Origin: Methylomonas sp. 11b
GTDB taxonomy: Bacteria > Pseudomonadota > Gammaproteobacteria > Methylococcales > Methylomonadaceae
Assembly: GCF_000515215.1 (NCBI RefSeq)
Contig: NZ_KI911557.1
Location: forward strand, 3,467,741-3,531,740
DNA length: 64,000 nt
Direction: 5' to 3'
Positions 40,811 to 49,085 of this stretch are shown here, piece after piece. The number at the start of each line of letters is the position of its first letter. Within the stretch, counting starts at the first letter, position 1. The notes under the pieces were generated by a model. That model was not told where the DNA came from. It saw nothing but the letters and a program-made list of their open reading frames with translations, and did not search any database. The translations under genes and the position numbers were made by a program.

Positions 40811-42697
40811 ATGGATCCCCGGCTGCTTAAATACTATAACCGCGAATTGCAATACGTCCGTGAAGTAGGCGCGGAGTTTGCCGCAGAGTTTCCGAAAATA
40901 GCCAATCGCTTGGGGTTGGATACGTTCGAATGTTCCGACCCCTACGTAGAGCGCTTATTCGAAGGCTTTGCCTTTATGGCTGCTCGGGTGCAATTGAAGG
41001 TCGATTCCGAATTCCCCAACTTTACCCAGCAATTATTGCAGATTATCTATCCACACTATTTGTCGGCTACGCCTTCGATGACCGTGGTGGAGTTAAAACC
41101 GGATTTTGCCGAAGCGGCTCTGGCAGAGGGGGTCACGATAACCAAGGATACGGTGTTGCGCAGCCAGATCGCCAGAGGCGAACAAACCGCCTGCGAGTAC
41201 CGTACGTCGCAAGACGTGCAACTGTTGCCGTTGCAAATAGGCCAAATTGAATATCTGCCGAGTTTGGCCGCCGTTTCCAGTCGCGGCTTGACGGCCAAAC
41301 ATTTTCGCAGACCGGTCAAGGCGGCATTACGTATCGTCCTGAACAGTGTCGGCGGTTTAAAGTTCAACGAAATTGCCCTGGACCGGCTGCCGCTCTTTCT
41401 GCGCGGTGTCGGTAATATCCCGTATCGCTTGTACGAACAACTGCTGGCGAATGCCAGCGGCATCGTCGGCAGTTTCCATAACGGTGCCTCGACGGAAATT
41501 CGTGCGCTATCTGCTGGCGCAATACGCGGGCTGGGTTTCGAACCGGACGAGGCTTTACTCAGACAGACGCCGCGCTCGTTCGACGGTTATCGAATATTGC
41601 AGGAATATTTCGCTTTCCCGGATCGTTATCTATTTGTCGAACTTAGCGGACTCGGCGATCTGGCGGCCGCCTGCGATAGCGAACAAATTGAGTTGTTCGT
41701 GCTGTTTGACCGCAGCGAGCCGCAACTGATTAACGTATTGGATCAGAACAATTTGGCTTTGTTCTGCGTGCCGGCTATCAACTTGTTCCCTAAACGTGCC
41801 GACCGGATCCATATCGACCAGCGTCAGTCTGAATATCACGTTGTGGTGGATCGCAGCCGGCCGATGGATTACGAAGTGCATAGTGTCAATGAAGCCACTG
41901 GTTTTGGTGCTGATCAGGGTAATGAGCAGGTCTTTTTGCCCTTTTACGGCTCTAAAGCGTCCTACCAACACGCAGGTGAAACCGCATTTTTCAGTCTACG
42001 GCGCGTGAATCGGGTGCTGTCATCCAATCAGCGTCGCAAGGGCGTACGTTCCAGTTATATCGGCAGCGAAGTTTTTGTGTCGTTGGTCGATGCGGCTCAG
42101 ACACCTTATTCCAGTAAATTGGCGCAATTGGGTTTGGAAACATTATGCACTAACCGTGATTTGCCGCTGGTGATGCCTGTCGGTCAAGGTGATACCGACT
42201 TTACTTTGCAGGTTAGTGCGCCGGTGAAGTCGATACGTTGCATCGCCGGCCCGACCCGGCCGTTGCCCGCTGCTTATGAGGCGGATACCGTGTGGCGGCT
42301 AATCAATCATTTGTCACTGAACTATCTGTCGCTGCTGGATACCGATGCCAAGACCGGCGCGGCGGCATTGCGGGAATTATTGGGCCTGTATGCCGATCAA
42401 CGTGAACCGGCCATCAAGAAGCAGATCGAGGGCGTGATTTCCGTAGCCTCCAAAAATGTAGTCAGACGCATCGATGCCAAGGGGCCGATGGTGTTCGGGC
42501 GCGGTTTGGAAATTACTGTCACGCTGGACGAGTCGGCGTTTGAAGGTGGCGGCTATTTTCTGTTGGCAACGGTATTGGAGCGCTTTTTCGCTCGGTATGT
42601 ATCGATCAATTCTTTCGTCGAGACGGTGGTTCGTACCACCGACCGCGGTGAAGTGGCGCGCTGGCCTGCGAGGATGGGATGTCGGCACACGATTTAA
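40811..42697 (+). CDS. tssF: T6SS baseplate protein TssF
   Basis: Baseplate wedge subunit (628 residues). Starts MDPRLLKYYNRELQYVREVG, with EFAAEFPKIANRLGLD and DPYVERLFEGFAFMAARVQL, the family signature. The ATG at 40811 is the family start; the earlier in-frame start at 40718 lies inside tssE. The C-terminus overlaps tssG by 19 bases, so translation may be coupled. Confidence 0.96.
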   Translation: MDPRLLKYYNRELQYVREVGAEFAAEFPKIANRLGLDTFECSDPYVERLFEGFAFMAARVQLKVDSEFPNFTQQLLQIIYPHYLSATPSMTVVELKPDFAEAALAEGVTITKDTVLRSQIARGEQTACEYRTSQDVQLLPLQIGQIEYLPSLAAVSSRGLTAKHFRRPVKAALRIVLNSVGGLKFNEIALDRLPLFLRGVGNIPYRLYEQLLANASGIVGSFHNGASTEIRALSAGAIRGLGFEPDEALLRQTPRSFDGYRILQEYFAFPDRYLFVELSGLGDLAAACDSEQIELFVLFDRSEPQLINVLDQNNLALFCVPAINLFPKRADRIHIDQRQSEYHVVVDRSRPMDYEVHSVNEATGFGADQGNEQVFLPFYGSKASYQHAGETAFFSLRRVNRVLSSNQRRKGVRSSYIGSEVFVSLVDAAQTPYSSKLAQLGLETLCTNRDLPLVMPVGQGDTDFTLQVSAPVKSIRCIAGPTRPLPAAYEADTVWRLINHLSLNYLSLLDTDAKTGAAALRELLGLYADQREPAIKKQIEGVISVASKNVVRRIDAKGPMVFGRGLEITVTLDESAFEGGGYFLLATVLERFFARYVSINSFVETVVRTTDRGEVARWPARMGCRHTI

Positions 42698-43734
42698 TCG
42701 GTGAATTGACGAAGGATGCGTCGCGCTTCGATTTTTTTGAGGCGGTGCGCTTGATCGAATGCATGAACAGGGACAAACCGCGTTTCGGTACCAGCGTCAA
42801 AGCGGTTGATGACGCAGTGCGTTTTTCCCAGGAGCCGGAGCTGGAATTTCCTGCTACCGCAGTCGATTACTATTCTCCAGCCGGCATCGGTTCGGCTAAA
42901 CCGAGATTGGCAGTCAATTTTATGGGGTTGTTCGGTCCCAATGGTCCGTTGCCGCTGCATTTGACCGAATACGCCCGGGAGCGACAGCGCCACCATCACG
43001 ATCCGACTTTCTCTCGTTTCGCCGATGTATTCCATCATCGGATGATTAGTTTGTTTTACCGGGCTTGGGCCAACGCCCGGCCTGAAGTGCATTACGACCG
43101 GCCGGACTCCGATCGCTTCGGGTTTTACGTTGGGGCCATGCTGGGTCTTTCCGGTGCGCCGTTTCAGAATCGGGACGCATTGACAGACCGGGGGAAATTG
43201 TTTTATGCCGGGCATTTTGCCGCACAGACCAAACATCCTGAAGGTTTACAGGCCATTGTCTCGGATATTTTTAAAGTGCCGGTCCGCGTTGCTGAATTCG
43301 TTGGCGAGTGGATGGACATTCAGCCCCGTGAGCAAACGCGTTTGGGCTGGAGCACAGACACCTGTTCTCTGGGGAGCTCTGTCGTAATCGGCGCCAGCGT
43401 CTGGGGTTGCCAACATAAATTTCGTGTCGTGATAGGGCCGTTGCGCCGTAGCCTGTATTTGGCGTTGCTGCCGGGAGGGGCGCTGTTGCCCAAATTGGTG
43501 GCTATTGTCCGTAATTATGCCGGTGACGAAATGGTCTGGGACGCACAATTGATTCTGGAAAAAACCGAAGTACCGGAAGAGCTGGCCTTAGGAAAACCTG
43601 AAACGACTGGTGCGAATAGCATGAACGGTGATGCTCAATTGGGTTGGAGTACTTGGTTGGGGCCGCGTCGCGATGAAAGCGATGCCGATGATTTAACGCT
43701 TAATCCGTTTATACAGGCTGATGCTGCCTGCTGA
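42679..43734 (+). CDS. tssG: T6SS baseplate protein TssG
   Basis: Baseplate wedge subunit, partner of TssF (351 residues). Contains FDFFEAVRLIE, FGPNGPLPLHLTEYARER, FADVFHHRMISLFYRAW, and the later GLQAIVSDIFKVPVRVAEFV and LPGGALLPKLVAIVRNYAG. Begins inside the end of tssF. 33 bases before clpV. Confidence 0.96.
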   Translation: MSAHDLIGELTKDASRFDFFEAVRLIECMNRDKPRFGTSVKAVDDAVRFSQEPELEFPATAVDYYSPAGIGSAKPRLAVNFMGLFGPNGPLPLHLTEYARERQRHHHDPTFSRFADVFHHRMISLFYRAWANARPEVHYDRPDSDRFGFYVGAMLGLSGAPFQNRDALTDRGKLFYAGHFAAQTKHPEGLQAIVSDIFKVPVRVAEFVGEWMDIQPREQTRLGWSTDTCSLGSSVVIGASVWGCQHKFRVVIGPLRRSLYLALLPGGALLPKLVAIVRNYAGDEMVWDAQLILEKTEVPEELALGKPETTGANSMNGDAQLGWSTWLGPRRDESDADDLTLNPFIQADAAC

Positions 43735-43767
43735 ACCACACTTAAACTTTAGCGAGGAATAAACACC

Positions 43768-46464
43768 ATGGCGGAAATTAGCCGAGTCAAGTTGTTTGGG
43801 AAATTGAACAAGGTTTGTTACAAAGCCGTCGAGGGCGCGACGGTGTTTTGCAAACTGAGAGGCAACCCCTATGTCGAGCTGGTGCATTGGTTGAGCCAAC
43901 TGTTGCAACTGCAAGACTCCGATTTGCACCGCTTGGTCAAACATTACGGTTTGGATGCCTCGGTGATTGCCAAGGACGTGACGACCGCCCTGGACCGCCT
44001 GCCGCGCGGTTCCACGGCTATTTCCGATTTCTCACCGCATATCGAGGATAGCGTCGAACGTGGCTGGGTATTCGGCACGCTGATGTTCGGCGAAGCCCAA
44101 GTACGTAGCGGCCATTTGTTGGTCGGTATGTTGAAAACCAAATCCTTGCGCAACGAGTTGCTAGGCATTTCCAAAGAGTTTGAGAAACTCAAACCGGATA
44201 CCGTTTCCGACGAGCTGCCGAAGATTGTGTCGGGTTCACCGGAAGACGGTTTGGTTGCCAATGATGGTTCGTTGGTCGGTGCTACCCCCGGTGAAGCCAG
44301 CGGCGCGATTGCGCCGGCGGCGATGGGTAAGCAGGAAGCGCTGAAACAATTTACGGTCGACCTGACCGAGCAGGCGCGTAACGGCAAAATCGATCCTATC
44401 GTCGGTCGCGAGGAAGAGATTCGACAGGTCATCGATATTCTGATGCGCCGTCGGCAGAATAATCCGATTCTGACCGGTGAGGCCGGCGTCGGCAAAACTG
44501 CGGTCGTCGAGGGTTTTGCTTTGAAAATCGTCGCCGGCGACGTACCGCCGTCACTACGCGATGTGAGCTTGCGCACCTTGGATGTCGGCTTATTGCAGGC
44601 CGGCGCCAGTATGAAAGGCGAATTCGAAAACCGCCTGCGGCAAGTGATTGAAGAAGTGCAAGCCTCGCCCAAACCCATCATTTTGTTTATCGATGAAGCC
44701 CATACCTTGGTCGGCGCCGGCGGCGCGGCCGGTACCGGCGACGCAGCCAATCTATTAAAACCGGCTTTGGCGCGTGGGCAATTGCGCACCGTCGCGGCCA
44801 CGACCTGGGCAGAATACAAAAAACATATCGAAAAAGACCCGGCCTTGACCCGTCGTTTTCAAGTCGTGCAAGTGTTGGAGCCTAGTGAAGCCAAAGCGAT
44901 AGGCATGATGCGCGGCGTGGTGTCAGTGCAGGAAAAACATCACCAGGTGTTGATTCTGGATGAAGCGCTGGAAGCTGCCGTCAAACTATCCCACCGCTAT
45001 ATACCTGCCCGGCAATTACCGGATAAGGCCGTCAGTTTGTTGGACACCGCCTGTGCCCGGGTTGGCATTAGCCAACACGCGGTGCCCGCCGAAGTGGACG
45101 ACTGCCGTAAACGCATAGAAGCCTTGGAAACCGAGTTAGCGATCATCGGCCGGGAAAAAGCAGTAGGTGTCGAAGTGACTGTGCGGGAGCAGGTGGCGAA
45201 TGAAAAACTGGCAGCTGAACAACAGCGCCTAAGCGGTTTGGAAGAGCGTTGGAATGCTGAGAAAGAGTTGGTCGGAAAAATTTTGGAATTGCGCGGCAAA
45301 CTCAGATCGGCTGGGCATGCCGTTGATGCAGCCGAACCGTCCGGAGATGCCGATGCCGCGGCCAATGACCGCGATGCCTGGCTATCTGAATTGAAAGCCT
45401 TGCAGGCCCAATTACATGCGCAACAAGGCGAGTCGCCGCTAATTTTGCCAACCGTCGATCAACAGGCGGTAGGTGCGGTCGTGCAAGATTGGACCGGCAT
45501 TCCGGTTGGGCGCATGGTCAAAAATGAAATAGAAACCGTGTTGAAACTGCCGGATTTGCTGGAGCAACGCATCATTGGCCAACGCCATGCGCTGGAGATG
45601 ATTGCCAAGCGCATCCAGACTTCCCGAGCCGGCCTGGATAACCCAAACAAGCCAATTGGAGTATTCATGCTGGCCGGTACTTCCGGTGTGGGTAAGACTG
45701 AAACCGCGCTGGCGCTGGCCGAAACCTTATATGGCGGCGAGCAAAATGTCATCACCATCAACATGAGCGAATACCAGGAAGCGCATACCGTTTCCACCTT
45801 GAAAGGTGCGCCTCCGGGCTATGTCGGTTACGGCGAAGGCGGGGTGTTGACCGAAGCGGTGCGCCGCAGGCCTTATAGCGTCGTGTTGCTGGACGAAGTG
45901 GAAAAAGCCCATCCCGATGTGCACGAGATTTTCTTCCAGGTGTTCGACAAAGGCTGGATGGAAGATGGCGAAGGCCGGGTCATCGATTTTAAAAATACCT
46001 TGATCTTGCTGACCACCAACGCCGGCACTGACCTAATCGCCAACTTGTGCAAAGACCCGGATTTAATGCCGGAGCCGGAAGGCATTGCCAAGGCTCTTCG
46101 GGAGCCCTTGTTAAAAGTGTTCCCGCCTGCGTTGCTGGGCCGTTTGGTAGTGATTCCGTACTACCCGCTCAACGACGAAATGATAGGCGCAATCGCCCGT
46201 TTGCAATTGGGCCGGATCAAAAAGCGCGTCGAAGAATCGCACAAAGTACCGTTCACTTACGACGACGAGGTCATCAAACTTATCGCCAGCCGTTGTACCG
46301 AGTTGGAAAGCGGTGGCCGGATGATAGACGCGATCCTGACCAATACTGTGTTGCCGAAGATTAGCGAGGAGTTTTTGACAAGGATGATGGAGGGCCGCGA
46401 GATTGGACGGGTACATGTACAGGTTATTGGTGGGGAGTTTGGCTATGACTTTGAATCTTTGTAA
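43768..46464 (+). CDS. clpV: T6SS ATPase ClpV (TssH)
   Basis: AAA+ unfoldase that takes apart the contracted TssBC sheath (898 residues). N-domain, then first ATPase domain with Walker A GEAGVGKTAVVEG (about residue 236) and FIDEAHTLVGAGG, a coiled-coil middle domain (about 440-530), and second ATPase domain with GTSGVGKTETALALAE (about residue 638) and VVLLDEVEKAHPDVHE. The N-terminal 160 residues follow the ClpV pattern rather than ClpB. Good SD (GCGAGGAATAA). Confidence 0.97.
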   Translation: MAEISRVKLFGKLNKVCYKAVEGATVFCKLRGNPYVELVHWLSQLLQLQDSDLHRLVKHYGLDASVIAKDVTTALDRLPRGSTAISDFSPHIEDSVERGWVFGTLMFGEAQVRSGHLLVGMLKTKSLRNELLGISKEFEKLKPDTVSDELPKIVSGSPEDGLVANDGSLVGATPGEASGAIAPAAMGKQEALKQFTVDLTEQARNGKIDPIVGREEEIRQVIDILMRRRQNNPILTGEAGVGKTAVVEGFALKIVAGDVPPSLRDVSLRTLDVGLLQAGASMKGEFENRLRQVIEEVQASPKPIILFIDEAHTLVGAGGAAGTGDAANLLKPALARGQLRTVAATTWAEYKKHIEKDPALTRRFQVVQVLEPSEAKAIGMMRGVVSVQEKHHQVLILDEALEAAVKLSHRYIPARQLPDKAVSLLDTACARVGISQHAVPAEVDDCRKRIEALETELAIIGREKAVGVEVTVREQVANEKLAAEQQRLSGLEERWNAEKELVGKILELRGKLRSAGHAVDAAEPSGDADAAANDRDAWLSELKALQAQLHAQQGESPLILPTVDQQAVGAVVQDWTGIPVGRMVKNEIETVLKLPDLLEQRIIGQRHALEMIAKRIQTSRAGLDNPNKPIGVFMLAGTSGVGKTETALALAETLYGGEQNVITINMSEYQEAHTVSTLKGAPPGYVGYGEGGVLTEAVRRRPYSVVLLDEVEKAHPDVHEIFFQVFDKGWMEDGEGRVIDFKNTLILLTTNAGTDLIANLCKDPDLMPEPEGIAKALREPLLKVFPPALLGRLVVIPYYPLNDEMIGAIARLQLGRIKKRVEESHKVPFTYDDEVIKLIASRCTELESGGRMIDAILTNTVLPKISEEFLTRMMEGREIGRVHVQVIGGEFGYDFESL

Positions 46465-46500
46465 TGCGAATACTAAGAGTTTTTTATAGGGGAGTTTGAG

Positions 46501-47061
46501 ATGCCAGTATCTAAAAGTGATGCAATCGCGGCAGCCAAGGCGCTTAACGGCTCTGTCAATGCTGTAGCCAATAATGCCAAATTCCATGACAAGAGTCATT
46601 GGAGTAAGCAGAACGCGATTGCTGCCTTGAATCACAAACCGGTGTGTGGCTACTACTGGAGAAAAGAGGTCAAGGAAAAGTGGACCAGAAAGACGGATAA
46701 CGATGTGTTGTATGTAAGACCTACGCCCAAGAAGCTCAAGCAATATGAAATGACGATAGAGACCTCATACCATCCTGTCGACATAAATGATTGTTGGAAG
46801 CTTCTTAGCCATGCCTTGGGGGAGGCTTCAAAAGGTTCTGGTGAATTCCGGGAAGGAGGTACCGCGACACGATTTGTTGTTGCTATAACGTTCCCGGATG
46901 GTTACGGCGGACAGACCCTTTACGGAAACGGAGGAGCCGCCACGGCTTGTAATTATATCGCCGTGGCGATTGAGTCCGGCGGTGGTGCGGCCAACGCTCA
47001 AATAGTGACGCACTTTCCCTCATCCCAAAGTTACATAGACGGCAAAACCAAATTGGTATAA
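46501..47061 (+). CDS. Protein of unknown function in T6SS cargo region
   Basis: 186 residues, no signal peptide and no membrane segment. The N-terminal half has an Ala/Asn-rich start (SKSDAIAAAKALNGSVNAVA) and a Trp-rich stretch (CGYYWRKEVKEKWTRKTDN). The C-terminal half is Gly-rich with FREGGTATRFVVAITFPDGY, GNGGAATACNYIAVAIESG. I do not recognise a family. It has a SD (GGGGAG) and lies directly after clpV and before other cargo genes, so it may be an effector or an adaptor. Catalytic residues cannot be named. A weak AAAACCAA/TTGGTTTT hairpin overlaps its stop. Confidence 0.7.
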   Translation: MPVSKSDAIAAAKALNGSVNAVANNAKFHDKSHWSKQNAIAALNHKPVCGYYWRKEVKEKWTRKTDNDVLYVRPTPKKLKQYEMTIETSYHPVDINDCWKLLSHALGEASKGSGEFREGGTATRFVVAITFPDGYGGQTLYGNGGAATACNYIAVAIESGGGAANAQIVTHFPSSQSYIDGKTKLV

Positions 47062-47530
47062 CAACTTGGTTTTTTATTTAGGGTTGCATATTGGGCTGAT
47101 TGGCAGATCGTTTTCGCCTAACAGGCTTTATATGCATTAGTTACAAGATGTTTTCGAAGAACTGGGGCCCCGGCACATTCCGAAACAAAAGCAGATAGCA
47201 TGAGATTTTCTACCTAGCTTGGAGGAATGTCTTTTCGAGGCACGCATGCTGAATACATGCAGAAAAACCGCTAGCCCCGTGCAAATTTTTGAAAACGGTC
47301 GTATGGAGGATTCGCCGTACGACAATCCACCTGGGGATAGGCTGGCGGCAATTTGTTCCGGCTGTTTGCTCAGACGGTATCGATTTATTTTGGGTTGGAT
47401 GACGATTTGCTGTTGTGAAACCGCCTTAAGGCTTAATTCCGTTTTTTATGGGTAGCCGATAAGGCTATTTTTGGGGCCAAACCAACTGGGGCAATCCCCA
47501 TTAGTTTTGTTATAAATTTGGAGAACTGCC
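47062..47530. other. Non-coding stretch between two cargo genes
   Basis: About 470 bases with no convincing gene. One open frame of 78 codons (47219-47455, GTG/TTG type start) has no ribosome site and no recognisable motif. Near 47480-47500 a TGGGG-CAA-TCCCCA hairpin lies shortly before the next gene. The stretch may hold a decayed gene. Confidence 0.4.
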
Positions 47531-48064
47531 ATGTCATTTTATTTAGATTTACCTTTTGTAACGCAACTCGGCATTGGCGCACATGTCGATCCTGCTACAG
47601 CCAGAGATGACCCTACTGGGTGCTGGTATGCTAGTTTATGTATGGTGGGTTATTACTTTGAAGCAGGCCCTCGTTTAGGTAATCCTGAGTTATTTAATAA
47701 GCCGCTCGATAAAAATATACACGGCACAGATGTTGGTCATTTTCCTATCGGCGGCGCTGCTGAATTGAAAATGATGCAGAACGAAGGATTGGAAGAAGTT
47801 CCAGAGCCCGCTGACAAAAAATGGAAAGGTTGGCAGCTTGCTAAATTGCTTAAAGAATATGGACCTTTGATGATGTCATGGAGAGCTCCCGGAGCACATG
47901 TTTCCGTTGTCATCGGTGTGGACACTGATAAGAATCAAGTGATCTACCACGACCCGGAAAATGCGCCAAACTCCCGGATGTCGCTAAATGATTTCAACAC
48001 TAAGTTAATGTGGGGAAATAGAGCATTGATACGTAGAAAGGGCCAGCCACACCAAAAAAGGTAA
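47531..48064 (+). CDS. Papain-like cysteine protease, AvrRpt2-like T6SS effector candidate
   Basis: 177 residues. A cysteine in DDPTGCWYASLCMVGYY (Cys31) begins a helix in papain fashion; His123 in APGAHVSVVIGVD and Asp141 in VIYHDPENAP complete a plausible triad. The arrangement Cys-helix, then His on a strand followed by a D-P turn, fits the AvrRpt2-like (peptidase C70) and C39-like families. No signal peptide is present, as expected for T6SS cargo. SD GGAGAA before the ATG. No immunity gene is obvious. Target (peptide bonds in proteins or in peptidoglycan) is not known. Confidence 0.72.
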   Translation: MSFYLDLPFVTQLGIGAHVDPATARDDPTGCWYASLCMVGYYFEAGPRLGNPELFNKPLDKNIHGTDVGHFPIGGAAELKMMQNEGLEEVPEPADKKWKGWQLAKLLKEYGPLMMSWRAPGAHVSVVIGVDTDKNQVIYHDPENAPNSRMSLNDFNTKLMWGNRALIRRKGQPHQKR

Positions 48065-48141
48065 AAGAGCCGTAGACACTGTGAATTTAGCGAATGGTTT
48101 TCAGATTTATATCGACAAGGTGAACGGAAAGTGGGGAATAC

Positions 48142-48735
48142 ATGGCAGGCGCGGCATCCTTAACAAAAGTATCAATTCCTAAAGCTTCGGCGATTTGCCG
48201 GGATATTCAATTGGATCAGCAGGCAGTTGCAGGTCTGGTTGCCGATCCTGCTCCGGTTGACTTTTTGAATACGCTGCTCGAGCAGAAACTTTATCCCGAT
48301 GCAGTGCGGTTTTTGGCCAGAGCGCTACCCAAGCGGGAAGCGACCTGGTGGGCCTGTCTTTCTGCGCGCAGTGTGGTTAGCCCGCAAACTGCCCCTGAAG
48401 TCGTTAAAGCGCTTGATGCTGCGGAGTTATGGGTATTTAAGCCAACCGAACCGAATCGCCGGGCCGCCAACGAGGCCGCGCACAGTGCGTCTTTCGAAAA
48501 TCCTGCCGCATGGGCAGCCATGGCGGCGTTTTGGAGCGATGGCAGCATGGCGCCGGAAGATGCGCCATCGGTTCCTCCGGCGGACAATCTGACGGCCAAG
48601 GCGGTGGCCGGTGCGGTGATGTTGGCGGCGGTATTGACCCAGCCGGAAAAAGCCTATGAGAAATACCAGTTTTTTATCGATCAGGCTATTGATATTGCCA
48701 ACGGCGGTAATGGCCGACTTTGGCAGGCTGCTTAA
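48142..48735 (+). CDS. T6SS-associated protein, DUF6931-like
   Basis: 197-residue helical, Ala-rich protein. Features seen: LVADPAPVDFLNTLLEQKLY, PDAVRFLARALPKREATWWA, and EKAYEKYQFFIDQAIDIANG near the end. The W-rich ATWWACLSAR and the PAAWAAMAAFWSDGSMAP block resemble the DUF6931 family, which is often next to PAAR genes. The family name is from memory and is tentative. Placed ten bases before the PAAR gene and likely translated with it, it may be a chaperone or adaptor for loading the spike. Confidence 0.7.
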   Translation: MAGAASLTKVSIPKASAICRDIQLDQQAVAGLVADPAPVDFLNTLLEQKLYPDAVRFLARALPKREATWWACLSARSVVSPQTAPEVVKALDAAELWVFKPTEPNRRAANEAAHSASFENPAAWAAMAAFWSDGSMAPEDAPSVPPADNLTAKAVAGAVMLAAVLTQPEKAYEKYQFFIDQAIDIANGGNGRLWQAA

Positions 48736-48745
48736 GGAGATTGCG

Positions 48746-49039
48746 ATGGGACAGCCAGCTGCACGTATAACTGATATGCATGTTTGTCCAATGTTTACCG
48801 GCCCCGTGCCGCACGTCGGTGGCCCGATTTTGCCTCCTGGTGCGCCGACGGTGATGATAGGCAAAATGCCGGCAGCACGCGCTACCGACATGGCGACGTG
48901 CGTCGGCCCGCCGGATACTATTGCCAAAGGCTCGGCGACGGTTTTGATAGCCAATATGCCGGCCGCCAGGATGGGCGATATGTGCGCCCATGGCGGCACC
49001 ATTGTCCTTGGTTACCCTACGGTATTGATCGGTGGCTGA
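48746..49039 (+). CDS. PAAR spike-tip protein
   Basis: 97-residue PAAR protein that forms the sharp tip on the VgrG trimer. PAAR-type repeats: GQPAARITDMHVCPMF, PHVGGPILPPGAPTVMIG, MPAARATDMATC, GSATVLIANMPAARMGDM and CAHGGTIVLG. Cys and His needed for the zinc at the tip are present. No extra domain is fused. Start ATG 48746 with AAGGAGATT before it; the longer frame from 48656 lies inside the previous gene. Confidence 0.93.
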   Translation: MGQPAARITDMHVCPMFTGPVPHVGGPILPPGAPTVMIGKMPAARATDMATCVGPPDTIAKGSATVLIANMPAARMGDMCAHGGTIVLGYPTVLIGG

Positions 49040-49085
49040 CGCCGGCTTTATCAAAAAATTATCGTTTTAGCGTTAGGATTTCACC

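Noticed and set aside
47219..47455. 78-codon plus ORF between cargo genes
   Set aside because: No ribosome site, no motif, odd Cys-rich composition; treated as non-coding.
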